A DNA stretch of 64,000 nt, taken from contig CAYFGK010000008.1 in assembly GCA_964342305.1 (NCBI GenBank), forward strand, positions 1-64,000, written 5' to 3'. How positions within the stretch are numbered: position 1 is the first letter of the stretch; the number at the start of each line of letters is the position of its first letter. Source of the DNA: DT-110 sp964342305. Lineage in GTDB: Bacteria; Bacteroidota; Bacteroidia; Chitinophagales; Saprospiraceae. The position numbers and the translations under genes were made by a program. The notes under the pieces were generated by a model, which worked only from the letters and a program-made list of their open reading frames with translations, ran no database searches and was not told where the DNA came from. Shown piece after piece: positions 18,408-27,781 of this stretch.

Positions 18408-19130
18408 TCAATGCCGCCATTGATCCCAAAACGCCAGTTCATCTTGCACCCCCGTCTGCGGGTCCCGCATAAATGCTTCCCGGTCTTCGTATAATCGCCA
18501 TTCCCCCTTGCGAATCACCGCCAGTTGGTCGCCCATGATCAGGGCCTCCTTAAGGTCGTGGGTCACAAAAAGGGCCGTTATCTGGTGACGATCTGCCATC
18601 TTCTTAAACAATTGCTGCATCTGACTGCGCGTCTGGCTGTCCAGAGCAGCAAAGGGTTCATCGAGTAGCAATACCTTCGGATTGATGATTAGGGCCCGCC
18701 CGAAAGCTACCCGCTGTCGCTGACCACCGGATAATTGATCGGGCATTTTTCCGGCCTGACCGTCCAGCTCCAGGTGCCGGATCATCTCATCGACCCTGCT
18801 GGCGATATCCTGTGCCTTCACTCCCCGTAACGAGAGGCCGAACCCAATGTTCTCCCGCACCGACAGATGCGGAAACAATAAGGGTTCTTGGTAGAGATAC
18901 ACGATCCCCCGCTTTTGGGGACTCCAGGTTGTGATCGGACTGTCGTCCAAAAAAACCTCGCCGGCATCGGACTCCTCTAAGCCTGCGATGATCTTGAGCA
19001 ACGTCGTTTTACCGCTTCCCGATCGCCCCAGTACACTGAGCACCTGACCTTGCGGTACCGCAAAACTGGTCGGGTGCAGCACACGCTGTTTACCAAAAGA
19101 TTTTTCGATTTGTTCAATCCTCAGATACAT
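18408..19130 (-). CDS. ABC transporter ATP-binding protein (YnjD-like)
   Basis: A 240-aa ATPase powering import through the two permeases encoded upstream. Walker A is GRSGSGKTT, the Q-loop is in YLYQEPLLFP, the signature is LSGGQRQRVAFGRA, Walker B is VLLLDEPFAALD, and the switch histidine is in VTHDLKEA. The closest transporter class by family is the Fe/spermidine/molybdate-like importers to which YnjD belongs. The ATG at 19130 lies inside the end of the lactonase-like gene (17-base overlap), implying translational coupling. Confidence 0.93.
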   Translation of the reverse strand: MYLRIEQIEKSFGKQRVLHPTSFAVPQGQVLSVLGRSGSGKTTLLKIIAGLEESDAGEVFLDDSPITTWSPQKRGIVYLYQEPLLFPHLSVRENIGFGLSLRGVKAQDIASRVDEMIRHLELDGQAGKMPDQLSGGQRQRVAFGRALIINPKVLLLDEPFAALDSQTRSQMQQLFKKMADRHQITALFVTHDLKEALIMGDQLAVIRKGEWRLYEDREAFMRDPQTGVQDELAFWDQWRH

Positions 19131-20283
19131 GGGGCTGTGGTTGAAAAGCAATACACACGGGCGTTGCCACCCGCAACGAATCTTTGGCGGTCAATGTCCC
19201 CGTTTGGGCATCGACACTATACCTAACAAGCAAATCGGTATTCTGATTAGCGACGATGAGGTGTTCTTGGTCCGGATCAAGACGTATGTGCCGGGGCGCA
19301 TCCCCGCCCGAGGGGTAAGTACCCTCAAATACCGGGCGCTGGTTCTCATCCAGGCGGAAGTGAGCTACGGAATTGTGGCCACGGTTCGAGGTGTACAAAT
19401 GCCCGCCATCGTGCCATCGAATATCTGCGGTATTATTAGCCACCCGGACTCCGGCCGGAAGGGTGGCTACCGTATCGACCAGGCTCACCTCATCGCCTTT
19501 TCGCTGAAAAGTCGCCAGCGTGTTACTCAATTCATTGAGTACGTACCAATATTCGCCGCTCGGGTGCACCACCATATGCCGGGGCCCCGATGCGGGAGGC
19601 AGTTCTACCCGATACTGTCCGGTCTGGGTAAGCCGGCCTACCGTCTTATCAAAATCGTACCACCAGATAACGTTGGCTCCCAGATCGGTGACCATCACCT
19701 CGCTGCCGCCGTTGGCAAAAGTAGTAGCGTGGGGATGGGAGCTTTCCTGACGGGCATGGATACCCGTACCCTCGTGAGTCAGCACTTGCGTAGCGGTTTC
19801 GATCAGCCCGTCTTCGTCGACCGGATACACGGCTACGACCCCGCCCACGTAATTACTGACCAGGATCCATTCGCCCGAAGGATGCACCCGCACGTGACAG
19901 GGCGCATGGGAATACGTGGGTTGACGACTGCGCAACACCGCCGGCCCTTCCTCGGGAATGGCGTAGCTGTACACATAACCCGTCGTATCGAATCCGGGAC
20001 TCAGCTCGCTTACGGCAAACAGTGTTTTGCCATCAGGCGAGAAGGCCAGATAGGAAGGGTTTACAATACCAGTAATCGTATCGACCATCGTCAAAAATCC
20101 GGTACTATCCGTGCGTGCCAGATAGATACCTTCAGCTTTCCCGTCGACGTGCCCCTCGGTACGGGTGTAGGTGCCTATGGCAACCATAACTGGCGTGTTG
20201 GGTGGTTGTGCTGTTTCCTCCGTGGAAGCACAACCAGTCAGAAAAGTCAGGAGGATTAAGGTGCGAAAAAGTGTGCGGATCAT
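19114..20283 (-). CDS. lactonase-type seven-bladed beta-propeller lipoprotein
   Basis: A 389-aa lipoprotein (lipobox LTGC, Cys18) of the 6-phosphogluconolactonase-like propeller family. Typical repeats are seen: GIVNPSYLAFSPDGKTLFAV, HAPCHVRVHPSGEWILVSNY, GPRHMVVHPSGEYWYVLNE and APRHIRLDPDQEHLIVANQN. The lipid anchor places it in the periplasm or at the outer membrane, so the cytosolic pentose-phosphate reaction is unlikely. It is embedded in the transporter operon, overlapping the permease by 4 bases (ATGA) and the ATPase by 17, suggesting it acts on the same substrate. Confidence 0.88.
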   Translation of the reverse strand: MIRTLFRTLILLTFLTGCASTEETAQPPNTPVMVAIGTYTRTEGHVDGKAEGIYLARTDSTGFLTMVDTITGIVNPSYLAFSPDGKTLFAVSELSPGFDTTGYVYSYAIPEEGPAVLRSRQPTYSHAPCHVRVHPSGEWILVSNYVGGVVAVYPVDEDGLIETATQVLTHEGTGIHARQESSHPHATTFANGGSEVMVTDLGANVIWWYDFDKTVGRLTQTGQYRVELPPASGPRHMVVHPSGEYWYVLNELSNTLATFQRKGDEVSLVDTVATLPAGVRVANNTADIRWHDGGHLYTSNRGHNSVAHFRLDENQRPVFEGTYPSGGDAPRHIRLDPDQEHLIVANQNTDLLVRYSVDAQTGTLTAKDSLRVATPVCIAFQPQPHVSED

Positions 20284-21056
20284 GATGTACGGTATTCGGT
20301 GTTAAGTCGGAAAAGATAGCGTTTATTCAGCCATAACAAGATCACGGGTGGCAAAATCAGTAACACACTGGCCAGAGCTGCCAGAAAAATATTCGATTCC
20401 GTCACGTATTGAAATACCTGTAAGGTCAGGGTATCTACCTTACCCACGCCAATAAGCTGCGTCAGCCCGTATTCGAACCAGGAAATCAAAAACAGCTGAA
20501 AAAAACACGTCAGCACCGCAGGTCGCGCAGTGGGCAAGAGCACTTTTCGGTAGGCTTGCCAGGTGTTACCGCCCAGGGTATAGACCAACTCCTCCATGGC
20601 TTTCCGTAGGGTATTCCAAAAGCTGCTGAAATACAACAAGCCGTAGGGAATAGTGATGAACAACTGAGCTGTCAGCACCCCTCCAAGCTTCCCATACAGG
20701 CCGCTCACAATGAAAAAGTACTGCAGGCAAGCCCCAAGAATGACCGGTGCAAAAACGTAGGGGAAATAAGCCGCCCGCAAAAACAGGTTGCGGTGAGGGT
20801 GATAGGCCACCTGCCGGCTACCCCAAAAGCTCAACCCGGTAGCCAGTACGGCCACCGACAGGGATAACCCCAGGGAAAGGAGCAAACTTCCACCCAGCGC
20901 ATTACCTCCCGAAATCATCGACGACCATTGCTCTAACGTCCACCGGGCCGGGATCAGGCGGGGATATCCCCACTCGCGCCCCAGCGACAAGCCAAGCATG
21001 AACACAAAGGGAAATAAAACCAGCACCAGGAGTATGATCCGCTGTAACCGACGCAT
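20280..21056 (-). CDS. ABC transporter permease 2 (YnjC C-half-like)
   Basis: A 258-aa inner-membrane permease with about six helices and an EAA-type coupling loop (LVYTLGGNTWQAYRKVLLPTA). It begins one base after the end of permease 1 and overlaps the lactonase-like gene by the ATGA quartet. In E. coli the two permease halves are one protein, YnjC; here they are separate genes. Confidence 0.9.
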   Translation of the reverse strand: MRRLQRIILLVLVLFPFVFMLGLSLGREWGYPRLIPARWTLEQWSSMISGGNALGGSLLLSLGLSLSVAVLATGLSFWGSRQVAYHPHRNLFLRAAYFPYVFAPVILGACLQYFFIVSGLYGKLGGVLTAQLFITIPYGLLYFSSFWNTLRKAMEELVYTLGGNTWQAYRKVLLPTARPAVLTCFFQLFLISWFEYGLTQLIGVGKVDTLTLQVFQYVTESNIFLAALASVLLILPPVILLWLNKRYLFRLNTEYRTS

Positions 21057-21057
21057 A

Positions 21058-21915
21058 TCAGGAAGTTTGTTTTTTTGGCGAAAGCCAGGCCATCAAAACG
21101 ATCAACAACACCACGATCATGGTGTAAACCACACTCGTCACGTAGGCCTGGGGGATATTCTCCAGGTTGAAGCGCTGCATCTTATGAATGGTCAATACCG
21201 ATACCATCTGTACCGACTGACTGCCCAGCAAAAGCGGGATTTCGTAGCTTCCCATTACAAAGAGGAAATATAAAAACAAGGTAGGTGCAGCCGGCCTTAG
21301 CAGCATGGGTAACTCGACCCGCCACCTTGCCTGCCGGCGGGAAGCCCCCATGGTATAGGCTAGTTGGCGGTAGGAAGCGATCTGCTCGTTCTCGTAAATA
21401 TTGGTAAGAAACAGGACGAAGAAGGGCGTCGCCATGAGCAGATGACTCACGATGATGCCAATGCCGTAATTGTCGTTGACCCAATCGGGAAAGGCCAAAA
21501 GGTCGTTGATCAAACCCAATTGATACGAAAGGCGCGACAGCCACCCTCCTTTCGAAAGCAACTGAAAAATGAAGAATGCCATTACAATCGCCGGTATGGC
21601 CAGGGGCATATACATCAGAAAAGAGGGTGTGGGTTGGCGGAATCGCTGCGGATCACGCAACACCAATGCGGTAGCCACCATGCCGGCCAGCACGATCGTC
21701 ACCAGTGCCACGTAGAAACTGAAGCCCATGGTCAGCCAAAAGGAGGACTTGCTGAGCAAAGACGCCCAGTGTGCCAGGGTAAACCCTTCGCTCAACACGC
21801 CTGTCAGCCCCAGGCTATACAGCATTGCATAGCCTACTCCCAGCAGCAAGGGAACCAGGCTGATTAACAGAAAAAAAGCTGGTCCACCCCAGTTTTTCAG
21901 CAAGCGTGAGATCAT
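21058..21915 (-). CDS. ABC transporter permease 1 (YnjC N-half-like)
   Basis: A 285-aa inner-membrane permease with about six helices. The coupling loop that docks onto the ATPase is AYTMGASRRQARWRVELPML. It follows the binding-protein gene by three bases and precedes the second permease by one base. The tight spacing indicates a single operon. Confidence 0.9.
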   Translation of the reverse strand: MISRLLKNWGGPAFFLLISLVPLLLGVGYAMLYSLGLTGVLSEGFTLAHWASLLSKSSFWLTMGFSFYVALVTIVLAGMVATALVLRDPQRFRQPTPSFLMYMPLAIPAIVMAFFIFQLLSKGGWLSRLSYQLGLINDLLAFPDWVNDNYGIGIIVSHLLMATPFFVLFLTNIYENEQIASYRQLAYTMGASRRQARWRVELPMLLRPAAPTLFLYFLFVMGSYEIPLLLGSQSVQMVSVLTIHKMQRFNLENIPQAYVTSVVYTMIVVLLIVLMAWLSPKKQTS

Positions 21916-21918
21916 GCT

Positions 21919-23148
21919 TTACAAATTCAGTAATTCCGTTCGGAAATCTTCGGCCAGCCGGATCATGTATTCCGGAGCCAGCTCCATCAGGGCCCGGTCC
22001 TGGATCTCTGACCGGTCCGGTGCGTAGGTGCGGCCAGGAATATCGGCAAATTTCATTTGCCATTCCTCCGGAAGTTTCTCCATACTCAGTATGGTACCGT
22101 CGCCCCATACTTTAGGTTGCATTTTCTGGTACTGGGCTGCGGGTGAGATCAGGAAGTTGACCACCACCATGGCGGCGGCTTTATCGCCCGAGCGGTCCGT
22201 GATCCCCATATAGTGACTGTTCTGGATGGTACCGATCTCCCACACGTAGGCGCGGGCGGTCTCCGGGAATACGCCCTGACGAATTTTATTGTCGACCTCC
22301 GCATCGTTATTGCTCATCGTAAAGTGCAATTCGCCGTTGGCAAACATCTGGTGCATGGGGGCTACTCCTTCCGGGTAATTGGTACCCGACTTCCACATAT
22401 TCGGTTTGAGATCCCGCAGGTAATCCCACAATTGTGGTGCGTAGGTGTTGTATTTTTCCTCGTCGAAGGGCCCCGATAATGATCCCGGTCCACCGGCAAT
22501 ATCGATCAACAGCGTTTTGAGAAAGGTCAGTCCGGTAAACTGATTATCAAAGGTGAACGTGCCGGGGTTTCCCTCCACATAGCGCTGCAGCTCCACCCGG
22601 TTCTGTGGTGGGTTTGCCACCCGCACCGAATCGTAGATCAAAGCCATTTGTACGTTCCCCCAGGGGCATTCGTACCCGTCGACCGGTTGCTGAAAATCCG
22701 TTCCGATAAAGGGATTGTCAAAGTCAATGAATTGGGCATTCGGCAAATGGGAGGTCCAGGGGCCCCATAGCGCCTCAATCTGCCGCAACTGGTAAAAGGT
22801 CTCCCCGTTGATCCACATCAGGTCGATCTCGCTCTCCGGACGGCGGGCCTGTTTCTCGGCCATCAGCGTCTGCACCACCGTATTTCCCTGACCGTTGATC
22901 ACGTTCAGGTCGATCTGGAATTGCTCTTTCAGGGCCGGTTTCACAAAGTCGTTGATGTACCCGTTGATCTGGGGGTCACCCATCCACATCATCAGGTCTA
23001 CGGTCTTTCCTTCGGCTTCCGCCAAAACGGCATCCCAGCTCATATCGCGGGGATCTTCCTGCGTAGTGTCGGGATCAGTATTATTCCCGCAGGCGGCAAG
23101 GGTGAGCAGGCAGACCAGGAGAAAGGGTATTCGGATATAGGTTTGCAT
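21919..23148 (-). CDS. ynjB: ABC transporter substrate-binding lipoprotein, YnjB family
   Basis: A 409-aa lipoprotein (LTLAAC, Cys20) that captures the ligand for the importer. Family identity rests on the shared pattern SWDAVLAEAEGKTV, DLMWINGETFY, VDGYECPWGNVQ, GTFTFDNQFTG, NFLISPAAQ and WGDGTILSMEKLP, all of which fit the YnjB (COG4134) family. The ligand of YnjB proteins is not established to my knowledge. It is the first gene of the operon that runs through permease 1, permease 2, lactonase-like, ATPase and radical SAM genes. The promoter must lie in the 43-base gap to the divergent AbiE genes. Confidence 0.92.
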   Translation of the reverse strand: MQTYIRIPFLLVCLLTLAACGNNTDPDTTQEDPRDMSWDAVLAEAEGKTVDLMMWMGDPQINGYINDFVKPALKEQFQIDLNVINGQGNTVVQTLMAEKQARRPESEIDLMWINGETFYQLRQIEALWGPWTSHLPNAQFIDFDNPFIGTDFQQPVDGYECPWGNVQMALIYDSVRVANPPQNRVELQRYVEGNPGTFTFDNQFTGLTFLKTLLIDIAGGPGSLSGPFDEEKYNTYAPQLWDYLRDLKPNMWKSGTNYPEGVAPMHQMFANGELHFTMSNNDAEVDNKIRQGVFPETARAYVWEIGTIQNSHYMGITDRSGDKAAAMVVVNFLISPAAQYQKMQPKVWGDGTILSMEKLPEEWQMKFADIPGRTYAPDRSEIQDRALMELAPEYMIRLAEDFRTELLNL

Positions 23149-23191
23149 TGATTTTGTTTCTGTTTTTTCCTATTTTTAGTAAAAAAATGAA

Positions 23192-23821
23192 ATGAAAACT
23201 CAATTTATTCATTTCAAATCGGCATTTAAGGACTTTATCGCCTTTTCGATCATGGACATTGAGAAGGCATTTCCTGGTTTTGATACGAAGAACCTCACGT
23301 ATTGGCAACGAAAAGGTTACCTGCTGAAAATCCGAAATGGTTGGTATACTTTCTCGGATAAAGACCTTAAACCAAGCGACCTAGTTTACGTGGCTAATAA
23401 AATATATGGTCCCTCCTATGTATCCCTGGAGTCGGCTTTAAGCCATTATGGTTTTATTCCGGAGGGCACCTTCATGACCACCTCGGTGGCTACCCGGCGT
23501 TCCCAGGAGTTCTCTACCCCCATCGGACAGTTCCGGTACCAAACGATTAAACCGTCTTTGTGCTTTGGATATCATCTCAAGAAAAGCGGACATGCCTGGT
23601 ACAAAATAGCCCAACCAGAAAAAGTGCTGATCGATTACCTGTATTTACATCCCGAGTTAAACAGTGAGGATGATTACGAAGCCTTACGCTGGAATGCCTG
23701 GCAAATTTCCGAAACGCTCAATGAAGAGCGGTTGCAGCATTACCTGGGGTACATCAATAGCAGAGCCTTGAATGATCGCTTCCGTATCTTAAATCAGTAT
23801 CTGCATGCTTTCATTGGATGA
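23192..23821 (+). CDS. abiEi: AbiEi-like antitoxin
   Basis: A 209-aa protein with an N-terminal winged-helix (TKNLTYWQRKGYLLKIRNGWYTF) and the conserved SLESALSHYGFIPEG and PEKVLIDYLY segments of type IV AbiEi antitoxins, which repress their own operon. ATG at 23192; an ATG five bases upstream is out of frame. It overlaps the toxin gene by 17 bases. The region is visibly richer in A and T than its neighbours, consistent with acquisition from elsewhere. Confidence 0.87.
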   Translation: MKTQFIHFKSAFKDFIAFSIMDIEKAFPGFDTKNLTYWQRKGYLLKIRNGWYTFSDKDLKPSDLVYVANKIYGPSYVSLESALSHYGFIPEGTFMTTSVATRRSQEFSTPIGQFRYQTIKPSLCFGYHLKKSGHAWYKIAQPEKVLIDYLYLHPELNSEDDYEALRWNAWQISETLNEERLQHYLGYINSRALNDRFRILNQYLHAFIG

Positions 23822-24578
23822 GATCAAGCCTTTCTATCCCGATGATTTGCATCGATTCCCTTCCTTTTTGTTACGGGAATACCTCCAACACAAAATCCTG
23901 GAGATCATCTTCAACTCCTCCTACGGGAACAGGATGCGCTTCATAGGAGGCACCTGTCTTCGGATAATGCATAACAATCAACGCTTTTCGGAAAACCTGG
24001 ACTTTGATCATGTAGAACTTGACCCCATAGATTTTGCAAGGATCGCTGACATTATACAATCAGAATTAGAACGGGAAGGCTATGCAGTTGAAATGCGGCA
24101 TGTAATCCGGGGTGCCTACCACTGCTATATTCGCTTTCCTCGACTACTATTTGAAAGTGGTTTAACGGGGCATCAGGAGGAAAAGATCCTTATCCAACTC
24201 GACTCGGAGGCACAACACTTCGATTTTGAACCAGAATTGAACCTGCTCAACAAATTTGATGTGTTTGCCAATGTGCTGGTTACCCCGCTTCCTATTTTGC
24301 TTTCGCAAAAATACTATGCGATTCTTAACCGAAAACGAGCCAAAGGACGAGATCTGTTCGACGTAGTATTCCTACATGCACGCACTGACCCCGACTTCCG
24401 GTACCTTCAACAAAAAGCGGGAATTACCGACTCCGCTTCCCTGAAGCAGGCGATTCTCAAAAGATTAGAGTCCCTAAATGTCAATGAACTGGCAAATGAC
24501 GTAGCGCCATTTTTATTCACCCCAACAGCAGCGAATCGCGTAACCGAATTTCCTGCCTTTATAGAACAAGTACTTTAA
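23805..24578 (+). CDS. abiEii: AbiEii nucleotidyltransferase toxin
   Basis: A 257-aa nucleotidyltransferase of the AbiEii type. Key motifs are intact: FIGGTCLRI, RFSENLDFD (supplying the metal-binding acidic residues) and a later KYYAILNRKRAKGRDLFD. In known systems such toxins inhibit growth, for example by modifying tRNA, and can abort phage infection. The start lies inside abiEi, a typical coupled arrangement. A perfect hairpin follows three bases after the stop. Confidence 0.88.
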   Translation: MLSLDEIKPFYPDDLHRFPSFLLREYLQHKILEIIFNSSYGNRMRFIGGTCLRIMHNNQRFSENLDFDHVELDPIDFARIADIIQSELEREGYAVEMRHVIRGAYHCYIRFPRLLFESGLTGHQEEKILIQLDSEAQHFDFEPELNLLNKFDVFANVLVTPLPILLSQKYYAILNRKRAKGRDLFDVVFLHARTDPDFRYLQQKAGITDSASLKQAILKRLESLNVNELANDVAPFLFTPTAANRVTEFPAFIEQVL

Positions 24579-24581
24579 TAC

Positions 24582-24631
24582 CTCCCTATGTCACGGTTGA
24601 TCGCCTCAGCGATCAACCGTGACATAGGGAG
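24582..24631. repeat. perfect 23-bp stem hairpin between convergent genes
   Basis: Arms at 24582-24604 and 24609-24631 match perfectly around a CTCA loop (inner part GGTTGATCGC ctca GCGATCAACC). There is no T-run, but it lies exactly between the ends of abiEii and the TonB receptor and could stop or shield both transcripts. Confidence 0.85.
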
Positions 24632-24642
24632 AATCGCACCCG

Positions 24643-27600
24643 CTACCAGAAGTAGCGGAGGCCAAACTGGAACTGCCGGGGTGCGCTCGCATTCCGGCGG
24701 ATCAGCACTCCGCTCTCCCTGGGACCGGGCTGGATCTGGTTCGATTGGGTTGCATTATTGCTGTATCCACTCAGATTCTGGGCATTGAAGATGTTGAAAA
24801 TATCAGCCCGGAACTCCAGACGACCCGTGCTCAGCGGGAATTGGTACTGCAAGGCCACGTCGAAGGTATTCGCCCAGGGCAGGCGATCACTGTTGCGATC
24901 TTCGCCCGGATAGCGGTCGCTATTACCCACATAGGCATCACCGAAGGAGGAACCGTCGCCGTTCAGGTCGGTGGTGCCAAATACCGTCGCGTCGGGAATG
25001 CGGTTGATGGGCTGACCACTTTGCAGCAATGCTGCTACCGTCACCGCCAAACCATCCGTCGGGAAGTAGTTGAAAATCCCGTTGATAATGTGCCGACGAT
25101 CATTGATCGAAGGTCCCCACTCGGCCTCGAAATCATTACCGTCCATGGCGCGGAAGTTGATGTCTTCCGTATTATTCTCCAGATACGATAAAGTGTAGTT
25201 GATGCGCAGGCTGTAATCATCTTCTCCACGGGCTTTCTGGAAGTTGAAACTGGCTGCGTAGTAGCGCGAGGCACCATCGGCCTCCGTAACTACTACATTT
25301 CGGGCCACACCACTACGCTGCTCACCGTCGATAATAGCGTAGCTACCGTCTACGATAGCCACCGGGCGGCTGGCATCTGCTTCCGGTACACTGCGAACCA
25401 ACTCGCTGGGATCATTACTATTGAGGACATCCTGCTCCGTGATCATGTAAGGCGCAGCCGCGTTTAGGTTGCGCAGGCGATAGAGGTTTTCGCTCCGGTT
25501 GTGCATCAGGTCCACAAAGAATAGCCGGTCATTGTCGATCTGTAACTGGTATCCCAGGTTGAATTGATGGGTATAGGGATTGTCGTATCCGTTCGGGTTC
25601 AGGATCCGGCGCTCATTGCTGAATACCCCTTCCCGCTGATCCTGCAGCTCATCGAAGCCGGGGCCATTCAGGTAGGTCGTATTCGTGGTGCTGGCAGTCA
25701 GATTACCGTCGAAGGTGACGGCATCCACATCCGTATCGGCCGGTAATATCCCCTGGTCGATCAGGTCCTGGATCTGCGCCTGGTAGTCGGCCGAGGTGGT
25801 GTTTTGCTGTAATGCATCGCTGTAGATGGCATACAAGACCTTATCGTAGAATATACCGTAACCGGCACGGAGTACGGAGCGCTGACCCAATTTATAGTTG
25901 GCATTCAAGCGGGGAGCAATGTTATTGTAATCACCTTCGGAACCCCCACCCTGCGACAAATTATCGTAATCATAGCGAAGCCCCAGCGTCAGGCGCAGGC
26001 GGTTATTCACTTCGATCTGATCTTCCAGATAAGCAGAGTAAATAGTCTGACGTGTACCATAGGAGGCTGGTCGCAGCTCTACATTATAGTTAAGTACTTC
26101 CACATCAGATGGAATATCTCCAACTCCCAGTGCTCCTCCACGGTTCAGGTTTCGCACTTGTTGCAATTGTTGTTGATCGAGGCGTACCGTATAGTTACCG
26201 TTTACATTACCACCACCCAGCAAACCATGGTCGGCGCTGATCACGCCCACGCCAGCTTTAAACGTGTGGCGACCGGCATAGTAATTGATTTTTTGCTGAA
26301 ACTGAATCGTATTTTCGGTGGCGTCAAAAATATAGCCCGGGTGACCGATAATGGCAATGGTCGCCCCGGTAGGATCCTGAATAGCTACCTGAGGATTGCC
26401 TTCATTATTCGGGCGGGCGTAATTCCAACGGAAGCGGGCATACTGTACATTTGTTTCCGTACTGAAGTTCTCGCCAACGTAAGTATTTCGCGAAGCGATC
26501 AGGACGGAGTTGCGGTCCTGAGCATTACCCGCTGAGGGGAAGGTTACCCCGCCATCAAGTCCGCCCCCCTGGCGTTCGATAGCCACAATCCCCACGTTGG
26601 CCCGGATAGATGAGCGGAAGTTATTCGACCAGTTGTGGTCCACTTTTCCCGAAAGGTAGGTGAAGGTATTGGTGCCCCGCACTGTTTCATTAACACCAAG
26701 CACATTGGAATTCAGAAAATTATCCTTCAGGTCGGTGGTATGTTCGAGGTCCACGTAAAAGAAGGTCTTATCCTTAGTGATGGCGCCTCCCAAAGCAACC
26801 CCCGCCTGGTAGCGCTGGAACCCGTCTTTAACCTGGTTACCCGAAAGATCGCGCTGTGCGTAGAGGGAGTTTCCATCGATCGCCGGACCCGGCCGGGTAA
26901 TAAAAAATGCTTCTCCGGTCGACTCATTACTTCCCGAGCGTGTGGTAATATTGACTACTCCATTACCGGTCAGACCGTACTCCGCCGAGTAGTTGTTGGT
27001 GAGCACGGTAATATTCTTCGCAAAACCGCTCGGGATCGCAAACTTCTGTCCGCCCAGGAAACGCTCGTTATTGTCGAGCCCATCGATGAGGTAAGAAGTG
27101 AAAAGCGGATTTGCTCCGTTGATGGCCACGTTAGGTGCTTCCGGGTAAAACCCGGTAGCCTGGCTCACGTTGGGCAGGCGATAAAGTACGCGGGTAATAT
27201 CGCGTCCTTCGATCGGTAATTGTTCTATTTCTTTTTGCTGCAGCTCAAAGGCCACCTCGGCATCGGATCGGTTTATCTGAGCACCTGTTTTGGCGACGAT
27301 ATTGACTTCGCCCAGATCGTACGTTGTTTTACTCAGTAGGACCAACTCGATGGTTGGGTCCTGATTGGAACGAATTCCGAACACCTCCGAAGCAGACTCC
27401 AGGAAATCTTCGGTCTCCGGAGCGATCACCTGAAAGCCATCGACGGCTGGAAGCGATTTGAACAGGGCAATCCCCTGATCATTGGAAGTCAGGGTACGCA
27501 TAATTCCGCGGCTTTCGTTACGCAGTTCCACGGTAATGCCGGTTTCCGGCATATTGGTTTGGTAATTGATGACCTGGACCCGAAGATCCTGTTGTGCAAA

Positions 27601-27648
27601 CACAGAGGTTGCGCACAAGCATAGCATGAATAGTAGTGCTTTTCGCAT
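24643..27648 (-). CDS. TonB-dependent outer membrane receptor
   Basis: A 1001-aa outer-membrane receptor with signal peptide (ending SVFAQQ), a carboxypeptidase-regulatory-like beta domain (~20-105), a plug domain (~130-240, INGANPLFTSYLIDGLDNNERF) and a ~740-residue 22-stranded barrel ending in the aromatic QFQFGLRYFW. The plug shape resembles the Oar/CarboxypepD-plug receptors. It takes up a large nutrient or siderophore, unknown here; no SusD partner is encoded next to it. The ATG at 27648 was chosen because the longer frame adds 47 residues without signal character. Single gene. Confidence 0.93.
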   Translation of the reverse strand: MRKALLFMLCLCATSVFAQQDLRVQVINYQTNMPETGITVELRNESRGIMRTLTSNDQGIALFKSLPAVDGFQVIAPETEDFLESASEVFGIRSNQDPTIELVLLSKTTYDLGEVNIVAKTGAQINRSDAEVAFELQQKEIEQLPIEGRDITRVLYRLPNVSQATGFYPEAPNVAINGANPLFTSYLIDGLDNNERFLGGQKFAIPSGFAKNITVLTNNYSAEYGLTGNGVVNITTRSGSNESTGEAFFITRPGPAIDGNSLYAQRDLSGNQVKDGFQRYQAGVALGGAITKDKTFFYVDLEHTTDLKDNFLNSNVLGVNETVRGTNTFTYLSGKVDHNWSNNFRSSIRANVGIVAIERQGGGLDGGVTFPSAGNAQDRNSVLIASRNTYVGENFSTETNVQYARFRWNYARPNNEGNPQVAIQDPTGATIAIIGHPGYIFDATENTIQFQQKINYYAGRHTFKAGVGVISADHGLLGGGNVNGNYTVRLDQQQLQQVRNLNRGGALGVGDIPSDVEVLNYNVELRPASYGTRQTIYSAYLEDQIEVNNRLRLTLGLRYDYDNLSQGGGSEGDYNNIAPRLNANYKLGQRSVLRAGYGIFYDKVLYAIYSDALQQNTTSADYQAQIQDLIDQGILPADTDVDAVTFDGNLTASTTNTTYLNGPGFDELQDQREGVFSNERRILNPNGYDNPYTHQFNLGYQLQIDNDRLFFVDLMHNRSENLYRLRNLNAAAPYMITEQDVLNSNDPSELVRSVPEADASRPVAIVDGSYAIIDGEQRSGVARNVVVTEADGASRYYAASFNFQKARGEDDYSLRINYTLSYLENNTEDINFRAMDGNDFEAEWGPSINDRRHIINGIFNYFPTDGLAVTVAALLQSGQPINRIPDATVFGTTDLNGDGSSFGDAYVGNSDRYPGEDRNSDRLPWANTFDVALQYQFPLSTGRLEFRADIFNIFNAQNLSGYSNNATQSNQIQPGPRESGVLIRRNASAPRQFQFGLRYFW

Positions 27649-27781
27649 TGGAACGAGGTATTTTGATAGTACTTGGTAATGGAAATCGAATCGGAGGTTG
27701 CCAACGCGCAGACGCATACGCCGGAGCGCATGCCAAGGCATTCTTTGGCACCAATTCGTCAGGAAATAGTAAGGATAGTTC

